A stretch of DNA of 64,000 nucleotides from assembly GCA_963969345.1 (NCBI GenBank), contig OZ017767.1, positions 8,807,547 to 8,871,546 on the forward strand. The letters run 5' to 3'. Within the stretch, counting starts at the first letter, position 1. Every line of letters starts with the position of its first letter. Positions 45,849 through 56,711 of the stretch are shown in pieces. Source of the stretch: Turbatrix aceti. Its lineage: Eukaryota; Nematoda; Chromadorea; Rhabditida; Panagrolaimidae. The notes below the pieces were generated by a model. It saw only the letters and a list, made by a program, of their open reading frames with translations, made no database searches and was not told the DNA's origin. The position numbers were made by a program, and so were the translations under genes.

Positions 45849-46928
45849 ATGCGTCAATTATCGCCCACGTATCAAAGGTTTTTGATTTCGAGCGCCATGG
45901 AAAATAAGAAATGTACCATCGAGAATCTCCGAAACTTATTTTTTTCTTCGCCTGAAATGACTCATGTATTTGAATTTTTTATGCACAATATTTATTTTTT
46001 GCACTGTGGTAATGAAAGTTATTTGTCGGTAAGTTTTATTGTTTCTATTTTTTATCCATGCATTCTCTATTATTTAGTACAAAGAAATGATTGATGTGGA
46101 TGTGAATTCCAATTAGAACTGGACGTGACTCGACTACATCCAAACGATATGTCATTGGATATTGTTCAAAAAATGATTTCTATTACTCAGCATCTGACGG
46201 CGGATGTGTCGGCACTTCTTGAAAATCGAACACTGTGGCCACGTTTCACAAATGTGTATTTTAATTGTATTTCAGATTCTAAAAAGCACGAATTGTGGCA
46301 GGTAATGCGTTTTCTTTTTTTTCCCGAAAAACTGTACGTTTTGCCTATTTTTTAGAATTTTGTTACTTCAAAATCAGAGAACTCGATTCTCAATGACATC
46401 GGTCCAACTTTGGAGTTGCGGGACAAAACTTGTGCTCCCAGCGATTACTTCAATGGCAAATTCGAATTGCTTGAAGCCAAGATCTCCGGTGCCATTCAGC
46501 GTATGCGGCACTTTTGTATGAGTTGGAAGGGCTATCGCAACGAATACAACTCCAATGAATTCAAAAAGTTGATCGAAAGTTTGCCAACATCGTTTTCAAA
46601 TCTCGAAAGTATCACTATAGAACTTGAGTGGAAATTGATACCGCATTTTACCGAAAACTGTTGTCAAGATGCAAAAGACGAGTATAATCAGGTGATTGAG
46701 GCTCTTCGTAAGATCCCGAAACATATCAAAGTCAAAATTGATTTGAAAATCGTGATGGATGTTTACAAGGAAGATAGTTTGCGTGAATCGTATTTCCCCC
46801 CTGAAAACTTCGTGGTTACGTCAGATCAAGAGGCGTCCGATACAATAATTACCAATCGTCAGAAAAATCCGACCGAGAACGTGGAATTCTTTTTGAAGTG
46901 TATTTTTCATCGTAAAATCCTTCGTTGA
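45849..46928 (+). CDS. Unrecognised protein of about 305 residues
   Basis: Three exons are proposed: 45849-46008 (donor GTAATG), 46117-46301 and 46356-46928. The more obvious first donor (46029) would put a stop right after the junction with either acceptor, so the earlier donor is chosen; this is the weak point. The N-terminus (MRQLSPTYQRFLISSAMENK) and the spacing are loosely like nematode F-box/FTH proteins, but no motif is secure. The last exon is soluble and charged (KLIESLPTSFSNLESITIELEWKL), suggesting a helical/repeat domain. No signal peptide. Confidence 0.5.
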
Positions 46929-47569
46929 AAAAATAATTTATGGAAAACGTTGTTTTATCAATCTGATTCTCATTGTGTTGTAATACGTTCGGTATTGAAT
47001 ATGAAAGAGCAAATAAAGTTTTATGTATGCCGTCGCAAAATGGATTTTTTTAAATGTTTGTTTTTAAAAAAACTTTGTGAGTTTGATTTTACACAATCCA
47101 TCTTCTTTTCTAATTTCGAGTATTCAACAAGTCAGCACGAGGTCGAAAAAAAGCGTGCAAAATTACAGGTACAAGTCCAAAACTCACGCATGCGCCCAGG
47201 TGCGATGTTGAATTCAAAGTCACCCCATAAAAGACCGGCGGAAGAAGAGACAATCATCTTGCAAAAAAGGCTCTTCTGTCTCACCTGTCGCTTTTTGCGT
47301 GCACGCACGCACAGTACTGCCCGGAGTCGTCGTTCGTCGTGTGATGCAAATGGTGGTGTGATGAATCAATCGGCCACCGTCGACTATTGTTCTAGGCTAG
47401 CCCTAGAGCTTGTAGACTTTTTTTCTGGGACTCTATAATATTTATTTTTTTTGTTTTCAATATTTAAATTGTTTTGTGTGGTGTCGTTAAATAGCTTAAC
47501 TGATCGTTATTATTTTTAATTTGTCAAAAATATTTCTTTGCAGACAACGAACGTATAACTATATTTATT
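46929..47569. other. Spacer upstream of CYB5R
   Basis: The open frame 46950-47438 is not supported by splice or homology evidence. GC-richer DNA at 47180-47400, with GTGCACGCACGCACA, may hold the first CYB5R promoter. Confidence 0.4.
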
Positions 47570-47599
47570 ATGGGTGCTGCTCAATCGGAGCACGTACAG
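47570..47599 (+). other. CYB5R alternative first exon A (myristoylation signal)
   Basis: Encodes [10 protein letters not shown] then donor GTGAGT; phase 0 into the core. Gly2 and Ser6 fit the N-myristoylation consensus, as in vertebrate CYB5R3 (MGAQLS). Confidence 0.75.
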
Positions 47600-50500
47600 G
47601 TGAGTTACGGTGCACAACTTGAAAACACAAAAAATAACTGTTTTATATTAACCACGGACCACATTTAGTTAAAAACTGAAAGAAAACTGGAAAAGGTATT
47701 ATACTATACAAAATATTTATAAATATTTATAAATAAATATTAGCAACCAAAATCTGCCCCATAGAATTGGTCGCACAACGCCAAGACCCAACTTTTCCAT
47801 GTTTGCTTGTTTTTGACTGTTCTTCCTGCTTCCTGTCTGTCTCACGTGTCTGTCTTCCTGATCTCTTCACTTTTTTTCTGCCCGGTCTACCCTTGTTTTT
47901 CTTCCCGATAGAATCCCCCACTTCGATGGGCTCTCTTCTGTCCGTTATTGGCTATGGAGGCGGCAAAACAGTCGCCACGAAGCCAGTTGTGCGTTTGTTG
48001 TTTGTTTTCCTTGAAAAAAGTCTCAAAACATCAGAACTCTATGCCAAACACGTGATCAATAATTATTTTGTTTTTGTGTGATCATTGGAAACTGAATTTT
48101 TGTGATTTCCTTTTAACTTTCCTTCCTATCGTTAAAAACATTTATTTTGTGATGGGTGCCGGTTGTTCCATGTTTGGCTGCAGTAAGCTATCTACGCTCT
48201 CAGGTGGCAATTATGATGCCAAAAGTGGCTACAAGTCAAAAAAAGTTGCGTTTTTTTTGTTTTGTTTTTTAACTGAATCGTCTGTAATTTTTACGGTACA
48301 AAAACAGGAAAAAAATTTTTTTTTGGGATTTAAAAATATTTTTTTATGTAATTGATGTAATTCTTTTTTGAATTCGGTGGATTTCTGAATGCATTGGATG
48401 CATTTTTACATCATAATATTTACTGCAACTTACATTCGAAATATTTGAATCAGATTTGATGTATCAAAAACTGTTGCATATGGTTTCATTTAATTTTAAA
48501 ACTTATAATATTTTTTTCACTGAACCATACGAATTGTTGTGGATTTTTAAATTAAAAGCTTTGAAGTTTGTTCATTTTGAGATAGTTACACTGCGCCGTT
48601 TTATGCTCAATTTTTTTATTTGATAACAGCCGAATCTTTGCATCATCCCGGACCGGTGATGATCTTTAAAAAAACTGGAGAATAGTAATCGGGCATTTTA
48701 AAAGGGCCAACAATCAATAAAAACTGTATTTGAACTTCTGATTGAAAAAAAATTTTTTTTTTAAATATGGTCGTCGTGTGGATTCAAATCAGACAAAATA
48801 TTTAATTGTTTTTTGTGTTAAGAAAAGTCATGCGTTCTATACATAATAAAAACTGATTCTCCCTTCGGTAGTTTTGCAAAAAAAATACTTATGAAAATAA
48901 TTGCTTATGTATTTTTTGAAACTTTTGTTTGCCTAAAAATTTATATTTTTATTTTTTTATCAAAAACTGATCATAACTGCTTGAATTTCCTATCAAGAAT
49001 CAGACAGCATTCATTTTTTGATTTGCAAAAAAATGTTTTTCTGTTTAACTGTCGAAACCTTATTTTTTGAAAAAAAATTTTAAGATTTAAAAATATGAAT
49101 ACTGGCAGAGTCGAAAACTGGCAGATACATTTTCACTTTTTTTGATCGAAAAATGGATTTTTGAAAATATTAAAAAAAAACTGCTTGAAGCTTCTGTATT
49201 TTTGTTTTTTTACTTTATGTAATACACATTTATTAATCTTTCGTCACATAAAAAACCCAATTACGACCAGGTGTTACCTGTTTCCCCCCTTAAAATGGCG
49301 CACGCAAAGCCGTCTGGCGCAATTAGGTGTTATTAATTTTTTTTAATTTATTTTTATGTTCGTGCTCTTGACGTCACGTCTCCACTTCAGATGCCTCATT
49401 CTGTGGACTCCTCAGCGCCGAGCATCGTGACCACGTCGGTCGTCGTCGCGGTTGCTGTCGCGTCTGCAGTCGCCGCCTTCGTTGCCTACCGACGCTTTTT
49501 CCAATTTCCCAAGGTGGGTCTTCTGCTTTTGCTCTTTTTTTTTCAAACAAGATATTTATTAGCTGCGACTTGTTTTGTTTGGTGCCGAGTGCTTGCTAAC
49601 GAGTCACTCGTTGGATGATAATGATTATTGGTTTTTTTCATGATGGTGTTTTTTTTTGGTTAACTGGTACATACATGTACTTTTAGGGCGAAAAACATTG
49701 TAAGCGTTTTTTTTATAAAAAGGGATTTTTTGCGGGTATAAACTGTCCCATTGCTCCATTCATCGGAATCAAAAATTATCTATTTAAATGTAACTTTTTT
49801 TGTGTTACACGAATTTTTTTTATAGCCAGTCGGTTTTTCCGGTCGTAAAAAAACTGTCGTTTCTCCGTTACAACAACAAATTATTAGTATTTTTAATATT
49901 TATTTCAAAATCTTTTTTTACATTATTGTTTTTATTTTTTTTTATTTTATGAATGAAATACTTATTTTTTTCAAAAACATACAATTTTTTTAACTACCTA
50001 ACTTCATTGATGATTTTTTGCGCGTAAAAACTGGGTTTGCACTGTATTTGTTCTGGAAGTGTGTTTTTATTTTAATTTTAGTATTGGAAAAACTGCATTT
50101 TTAATTGTTACTTTTTTGAGTTACTCGAAATTATTTTAACTGCATTGTTTTGATGAGTGCTTTAGAATAACGAAGGCATTAAATAATTTTTTTTGAATTT
50201 CATTGTCATTTTTTGACTGCAAATTTTGAACTGGAATGTTTATTGGTTTTTTGAAGCGTAAAAGTTTTAAAATAAAACTGTATGGTCAAAAATGAATGTA
50301 AAAACGCATTTTTTGCTAAAAACTTTATGATTTATTTTTTTTTATTGTTATTAAAAAAACGAGAACAGAGAGCAGGCGTTTCCAGTTCAATACAATTCGC
50401 CACCAGAAAACCAAAAAAAAACACCATCACAAAAAAAAACTGATTCATTATGAAGGAGCACTTTTCCAAAAATCTTTAAAAAAGATGATGCGAAGTTACC

Positions 50501-51890
50501 TCCGCCAAACCTCATATCCTCCCCTGCAGCGACCGATCACGCTCACCGATCCGGACAAAAAAGTGCCACTCAAGCTTATCTCGATGCACAGAATCAGCCA
50601 TGACACGCGGCGCTTCCGATTCGCTCTCCCCTCTTCGGAGCACGTCCTCGGCCTCCCCATCGGCCAGCACATTCACCTGATCGCCCACGTCGATGGCAAG
50701 CTCGTCATTCGACCGTACACTCCCGTTTCTTCGGACGATGACCCTGGATTCGTGGATCTCGTCGTCAAAGTTTATTTCGCGAATGTTCATCCAAATTTCC
50801 CGGATGGAGGCAAAATGACGCAGTACCTGGAATCACTCAAAATTGGTGATTCTATTGATTTTCGGGGACCGACTGGGAAGATTACCTACACGGGAAATGG
50901 AAACATCACCTTCAAACCGAACAAGAAAGATCCACCACAGCGGAAGACCTACAAGCGACTCGGCATGATCGCTGGTGGATCGGGCATCACGCCGGTGTAT
51001 CAGGTGAGTTGGGGTGCGGGGAGGGGCGAATCGTAAATCGGCAGAAACAAAATGTTGTGTAGCAGTAAAAAAACTGGTTGTTACTTTAAAACCGTTACTT
51101 TTTGATTTTGATCTTGAAACGAAAACTGGGACACAGAGTAACATTTTTTTATACAAAACAGGATGGAACGTAATTCAGAAGTAATATCGTTTTTCTTTGA
51201 AAAATGTTACTTTTTGATTTTGGTCTCGAAGCGAAAACTGATTTGCGGAAGTACCGTATTTTCAGTTAAATTTTTTTCATCGTAAAACCGTTTGCACTTG
51301 CATTCAAGGGGGGGATATCGTAATTCAATAGTAAAAGTTTTTACACTGTACTTCTAACTTTTCGATTTTGTTTTTGAAGCGTAACTGTGTTGCTACGCGT
51401 GTTAACGAAATACCGTAATTTACGTAACATTTTTTTTATCGTAAAACTGTCATAGTTTAAGTACTCAAATTACGGTATTTGAGCAAAAAGCGGTTTTCCA
51501 AACATAATTATAATTTTTTTGTATGTATTTTGTACATTGTGCATTTTCCAGGTCGCACATCACATCCTCATGGATCCCAACGACAAAACGCGGGTCTCTG
51601 TCCTCTACGCCAACCAAACCCTAAATGACATCCTCCTCCACGACGAACTTGACTCACTAGCTGCCAACTACCCGGATCGCTTTACCGTCCACTATACCCT
51701 CGATCGCCCGCCCACCGGCTGGACGCATTCGACGGGATTTATCAACGAGCGCATGATCCAGCAATACCTGCCTGCGCCATCGCCGACCACGGGCATCCTC
51801 CTCTGCGGTCCACCGCCCATGATCAACTACGCGTGCAATCCGAACCTCGACAAACTCGGATACGATCCCGAAACTAGATACGCTTTTTGA
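47570..51890 (+). CDS. NADH-cytochrome b5 reductase (CYB5R3-like) with alternative first exons
   Basis: The core is two exons, 50530-51003 and 51552-51890 (270 residues). It has the FAD-binding motif [18 protein letters not shown] for NADH, CGPPPMI, and a C-terminus ending YAF. Co-linear similarity to human CYB5R3 is high ([14 protein letters not shown] is nearly identical). The enzyme passes electrons from NADH to cytochrome b5 for lipid desaturation and other reductions, and is membrane-tethered through its N-terminus. Upstream, at least four alternative phase-0 first exons end at GT donors: 47570-47599, 47926-47988, 48152-48244 and 49391-49513. A fifth possible start reads directly into the core from 50485. 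Total length 280-311 depending on the first exon. Confidence 0.93.
47926..47988 (+). other. CYB5R alternative first exon B (myristoylation signal)
   Basis: Encodes [21 protein letters not shown] then donor GTGCGT; phase 0. Gly2/Ser6 again. A C/T-rich upstream stretch (47800-47920) may be its own promoter/leader. Confidence 0.65.
48152..48244 (+). other. CYB5R alternative first exon C (myristoylation plus possible palmitoylation)
   Basis: Encodes [20 protein letters not shown] and a basic end (YKSKK); the phase-0 donor GTTGCG is weak. Gly2/Ser6 with Cys5 and Cys10 would allow dual lipidation. Better-looking donors inside it (GTAAGC at 48183, GTGGCA at 48204) are out of phase. Confidence 0.5.
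49391..49513 (+). other. CYB5R alternative first exon D (membrane helix)
   Basis: Encodes [19 protein letters not shown] and a helix of about 22 Val/Ala-rich residues, then YRRFFQFPK; donor GTGGGT, phase 0. Would make a transmembrane-anchored isoform. Confidence 0.7.
51060..51480. repeat. GTTACTTTTTGATTTTG repeats in the CYB5R core intron
   Basis: The phrase GTTACTTTTTGATTTTG...CTTGAAACGAAAACTG occurs twice almost exactly (51095 and 51205), with further decayed copies and GTAACATTTTTTTAT words. Related to GTAAC-rich arrays in other introns. Confidence 0.65.
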
Positions 51891-52197
51891 GGCTGCATTT
51901 GACGGCTGTAATGTGTCCTTATGCTTTGCTAGTGCTGTTTCACTATATTTTTTATGATTATGGAAATTGTGGCATGAGATTTACTTGAATAAATTTTGAA
52001 ATAAACACTGTTGGTGCGGGATTTTCAAGTGTAAAGTCGACGAAAACACACAAAAAAGAACATTTTTGGAAAAACACACTTTTCGCAATTTTTGATACTC
52101 TCACCACGAAAAAAAACGCACACTGGATCTCTGGTTCGGTAATTTCAGCGGTTTTTTGAGTCTTACAGCTTGAAAAACGTCAGATTTTCGTCAAATC
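51891..52197. other. Gap between CYB5R and CEBPZ
   Basis: 306 bp. AATAAA near 52000 ends CYB5R; the rest should hold the CEBPZ promoter. Nothing else seen. Confidence 0.5.
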
Positions 52198-55100
52198 ATG
52201 ACTCCAAGTGTAAAGCCGAGTAAGCCTGCTTCGAAACCGGTTGCCGAGAGCAATGGAAAGGTTTAGTAACTGAGTGGACTCCGTGATCCTCAATTTTTAT
52301 GGTTTTTTTTCAGATGGCGAGCGGTCAACCACTAATTCGTCTCGTTGAAGACCAGAAATGGTACGAACACGAATACAACGAGAAGAACGATGTATCCTAC
52401 GTCCCGGATAAAGAGTTTGTTGCCAAGTATGAGGACAAAGCCGGACAATTGCTGCGCAACGATTGCGCGCTCGCTGCTTCTTGTGAGTTTTTTGGGGTTT
52501 TTTTTTGTTTTTATATAACTGATCGACTTTCTTTGTACAGTACGTGCAAGAAATTGCTTCAAAAATTGAGCTGTGGTTCTTTTTTTAAGTTTTTTGTCGC
52601 TGACTTTCTCTTTCGAGTAAACAAAATAACGCAGAATTCCTTTCATGCTTATTAGCCTTAGGCTTAATTTTTTTAACTGTAGCACATTCGGTTTTTTAGC
52701 CAACCTAAAATCCGACTCTGGAGCATCATGGATCAGTCACATTATCAAATCTGGCACGCATTCTGATAAAATGTCGGCAATCCAGCTGCGAACCCAGGTG
52801 GACCCCGTGCACTCGCTGTCCCTCGTTCAGCTGCTTGTGGCCCAGGTTGAAAAGAAGCAGCTTCGCGAGACCGTTCCTGTCGTCAGTAAGTTTTTTAAAA
52901 ATTTGAAAACTGAATTCAAAAGGTTATGGATGAATTTTAGATGTGCTCAGGGACCTTTTCATCGACATCTACCTGCCTCCAACCCGCAAGCTGGTTGCCT
53001 TTTCTTCTGTGAGTTTTTTTTATTAACTGCATGCAAACCCTTGTTTTCTTAATTTTTTTTTACAGCGCCCGGTCCACAAACTCGACAAGCTCTGCAAAAA
53101 CAACTCCCAACTCATCGACAAACGCCTCTGCCTGTGGAAGTTTGAATCCGACCTCAAGGCGCTCTACGACCGCTTCATTCAGGCTCTCCAGGCCACGATC
53201 AAGTGCCAGATCGAGAAGATCTGCGTGCACACGGTCCGCGTCATCGGTCGTCTGCTGGCGAAGCGCCCGGAGCAGGAACAGGCCCTGCTCAGTACCCTGA
53301 CCAACAACGTCACCCATCCCAAAAAATCCGTGGCTTCTGCGGTCTCGGATGCGCTTCACGACGTCACCGACGAGCACCCCGTCATGCGGAACACGGTCAT
53401 CGACGAGGTGGAACAGGTTGTTTTCCGGAAAAATGTTCCCCTCAAGGCTCAGCTCTACGCGACCCACTACCTGTCCAGGATCCGGCTGTACAAGACGGAA
53501 GAAGACGCGGGAGTTGCGCTGAAGCTGCTCAAGATTTATTTCAGCCTGTTCAAATTGCTCATTTTCAACGAAAACGAGGATCACAGGCTGATGGCTATTG
53601 TCATGATCGGGGCTAACCGGGCGCTGCCGTATGTCAAGGATAAGGTGGGGTGTTTTAACTGAAAAATGAATGTGATGATGTTTTGGAAATTTCCTCACGA
53701 AATTTTGCCAAAAAGTTACTTTTACTATGAAAAGTTTGTACCGTAAAATTCACCTGCCTGAGGCATCTACCGGCGGAGTTACGATCGCCTAAAATCGAGT
53801 TTTTGCCATTTTTGACCAGTTTTGGCACGTTGTAGCTAAAAAAACTACGGCATTTCAAAAGCCGAGGTACTTATTGATCGACGTAGTTTTTGATGAAGAA
53901 TCCGATAAAAATATAAGAATGTAGGGTTGCCACCTTGAAAAATGCCGAAACTAATGTTGCCATTGTGACCCCTTTTTAAATGGAAATTTCGGCATTTTTC
54001 TAGGTGGTAAACCTTTATTTTTATATTTTTTATCAGATTCTCCATCAAAAACTACGTCGATCAATATGTACTTCAGCTGTGGAAATGCCGTAGTTTTTTA
54101 GCTACAACGTGCCAAAACTGGTCAAAAATGGCAAGAACGCGATTTTAGGCGATCGTAACTCCGCCCGTAATTGCCTCAAGCAGGTGAATTTTACGGTTCA
54201 AACTTTTTATAGTAAAAACAACTTTTTGGCAAAAATGAATGACAAATTTCCAAAACGTTGCCTAACACTTTCCTGGTGAGAAACATTTGATTTTGATTTG
54301 TTTTTCAGGTCTCAGAACTTATGCCAGACATTGACAACCTCTACAAACTCGTCTATGCGGAGAAATTCTCAATCGCGCTCGCGGCACTCAAAGTGCTCTA
54401 CCAAATGCTGAATTTGTCCAGCCAGCTGACGGATCGGTTCTACTCGGCCTTCTACCGCCGACTCGCGACCGTCGAATCCACGGCCCATGACACGGAATTT
54501 TTCCTCCTCGCCGAGAAGGTCATCTCCGGCGACACAGTGCGCGAACGCGTCCGGGCGATCATCAAACGCCTGCTCCAGGTCGCCGCTTCGACTTCTGCGG
54601 CCTTCGCAGCCGCTGCTTTGCTCCTGTACAACAAAGTCATCAAAGAGCGTCCGGAAGTTCTTCGCGTCAAAAAGTCCGCTAATGTGGGTTTTTTTAACTG
54701 ATGGGATTTAGATCTGGTCAATTTTTATCACTTAACATTTTTCAGTTAGATTTGATGGTCAAAACTGAAAAGACAGTCTTTGATGAAGACGATGACGAAG
54801 AGGAGCACTACGAAGACGTGCAGGAAGAGGATGCGGATAGCAAGAAGAAAGTTGCCAAGAAGGAGGTTAAACTGATGGCCTCGACTGCTGGTTGGCTTCA
54901 TCGGAGAGATGGTGAGTTTAGAAGGGGGAGGTAAACTGAATCACTCAAAACAGGACCGCAGAAGTCAGAACGCAATTTTTGTGATTTTTATGGAAACTGT
55001 GGTTTTTGTCAATGTTTTTATGAATTAAATTTTTTTATCACTGGATAGGTGTTTTGTTAATTTTGAATTTCAGGAACAAAATCAACAATTGGTGAAAAAC

Positions 55101-56221
55101 TCATCGGCTACAACCCCGACACCCGGAATCCGCTCTTTGCGAACGCGGAAGGCGCAGTCGACACCGAGCTCTACACCCTCGCCCAGCACTACCACCCGAC
55201 AGTCGCCCTCTTCGCCCAGAACATCATCGATGGCGTCGACATAAAATACTCCGGCGAACCGCTCCAGGACTTTTCGCTCATCAGGTTCCTCGACCGATTC
55301 GCTTTCAAGAATCCGAAGAAAAACGTTCCCGGCAAAAACACGGAAAAGTCGTCGTCGTCGTCCATTTTCTCGCATAACTACCGTCCCCGGGGCGTCAAAA
55401 ACATTGGCCCGACTTCGATGGAGTACGTCAAAAAGGAGGTCGATGCGATTCCACTCGACGAGAGATTCCTGCATCGCTTTGCCCAGTTCAAGATGGGAGT
55501 CGGCGAGGAGAAGAAGGAAGACGACTTTGACGACATTGCCAGCATCGCTTCCGACGAGTTTGACATGCTTTTGGGTGAGTTTTGGAAAAAAACTGGTTTG
55601 AGTGGTTTCGTTTTCTTTTTAGATCGATTCGAGCCAGGAGAAGCCAACGACGAATTCGAAGTCGACTTCAGCGCCCTCTACGACACGGACAAGAAGAAGA
55701 AGCGTCGCAAGGGCGCCGACTCGGACGAAGAAGACGACGACGATGACAGCGACGTCGACGAGGCCGAATTCATGTACTCCGACGACGACGAGGACGAAGA
55801 AGGCGACGGATTCGATGCCGAGGACGGAGACGACGATCTGGCTGATTTTGAAGGCGAAGATGACGAGGACGACGATGGCATGGACGATTTTGGAAAAAAT
55901 GTCGACGACGATGAAGATGAAGAGGAGGAAGACGAATTCGACGAGGAAGAAGAAGAAAAATCATTGAAGCAGAAAAAACTGGCGAAACATGAAAAGAACC
56001 AAAAAGGCACAAGAAAGAGAACTGCCGGTGTCGCGCTCAACGACCAGGACGACGACGGAGAAGGCGCCGTCGACGACGACTTCTTCGGTGACGCGGTCGT
56101 GAGTGCCGAGCAAATGGGCGACTTTGCGGACTCGGACGAGGAATCCGCGGCCAAGAAGAAGGCGGCGATGAAGCGCAAAGTCAAGAAGCCCAAGGGATTC
56201 AAAAAGCACAAGAAGCGCTGA
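52198..56221 (+). CDS. CCAAT/enhancer-binding protein zeta (CEBPZ/NOC1), 60S ribosome assembly
   Basis: Nine exons in phase (52198-52260, 52314-52482, 52700-52885, 52941-53008, 53066-53644, 54309-54683, 54746-54911, 55074-55574, 55623-56221) give about 901 residues. Matches to CEBPZ include SGTHSDKMSAIQLR...DPVHSL, DRFYSAFYRRL, RVRAIIKRLLQV, the CBF/Mak21 block YNPDTRNPLFANAE, QHYHPTVALFAQNII and YSGEPLQDFSLIRFLDRF. A long Asp/Glu-rich tail with Lys-rich blocks follows, ending KKPKGFKKHKKR. NOC1 is a nucleolar factor that escorts pre-60S particles with NOC2. An alternative start at Met22 (52314) is possible. Intron 5 holds a complete foldback element. Antisense Ser-rich frames over the acidic tail are shadows. 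Confidence 0.95.
53681..54255. mobile_element. Foldback (long inverted repeat) element, about 575 bp, full copy
   Basis: The ends are TTTTGGAAATTT and AAATTTCCAAAA. The two arms of about 250 bp are inverted copies of each other (for example GCCAAAAAGTT / AACTTTTTGGC and GTAAAATTCACCTGC / GCAGGTGAATTTTAC). They surround a short centre at about 53945-53990 flanked by AAAATGCCGAAA and TTTCGGCATTTTT. No coding capacity. Partial or diverged copies lie at 1-345, 6440-6840, 10535-10605 and 63780-63900. No clear target duplication at the ends. Confidence 0.85.
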
Positions 56222-56711
56222 TAAACTGTCCGGTACTTCTGATCGTTCTTTGTTGATTTTGTTGTGTGCATCGATAAAAAAGTTTTTGTGGTGATATTTG
56301 AAAGAAAACTGGGCGTACAAAATTCATGCATAAAATAGTTTTTTGGTGAAATTTTGGGTAGCGGAAATTTATATAATTAATTGTAGAACTGAAAATCATT
56401 TTTCGCAAACAATTTGCTTTTCAAATAGCTTTTTTAACTGAACATTTCTTGATAATCAATCAATTTTTGATGACGAAACAAAAAAGAATGCGCAAAAAAA
56501 TCAATGAAAGCCAAAAAACAGGTCAAAAACAACGAAAAAAGAGGCAAAAAAGAACCCAACACATCAGTGAGTATCGTAAAAAGTCCCCCGCTCGCATTCA
56601 TAGGTCAAAGAGGCGAGAAAACTGTAATTTTCGTGCTTTCGGATCGTTACCCTCGCCCTCCTTCGCCCGACTGAACGAACGTAAACCACGGCAACTGCAG
56701 AAAAAGGGAGG
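56222..56711. other. Gap between CEBPZ and next gene
   Basis: About 490 bp with no supported gene; several AACTG words. The short basic open frame at 56449 is not supported. Confidence 0.45.

Noticed and set aside
45849..46094. First-exon donor at 46029 for the orphan gene
   Set aside because: Leads to a stop immediately after the junction with either acceptor; the donor at 46009 preserves the frame.
46950..47438. 162-residue frame upstream of CYB5R
   Set aside because: Low complexity then basic; no signal, splice context or conserved motif.
55678..56331. Antisense Ser-rich frame opposite the CEBPZ acidic tail
   Set aside because: Complement of Asp/Glu codons; no independent evidence.
29380..56640. 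AACTG as a branch-point or splicing signal
   Set aside because: It keeps the plus-strand orientation in introns of the minus-strand cubilin gene and is absent from many introns outside this domain.
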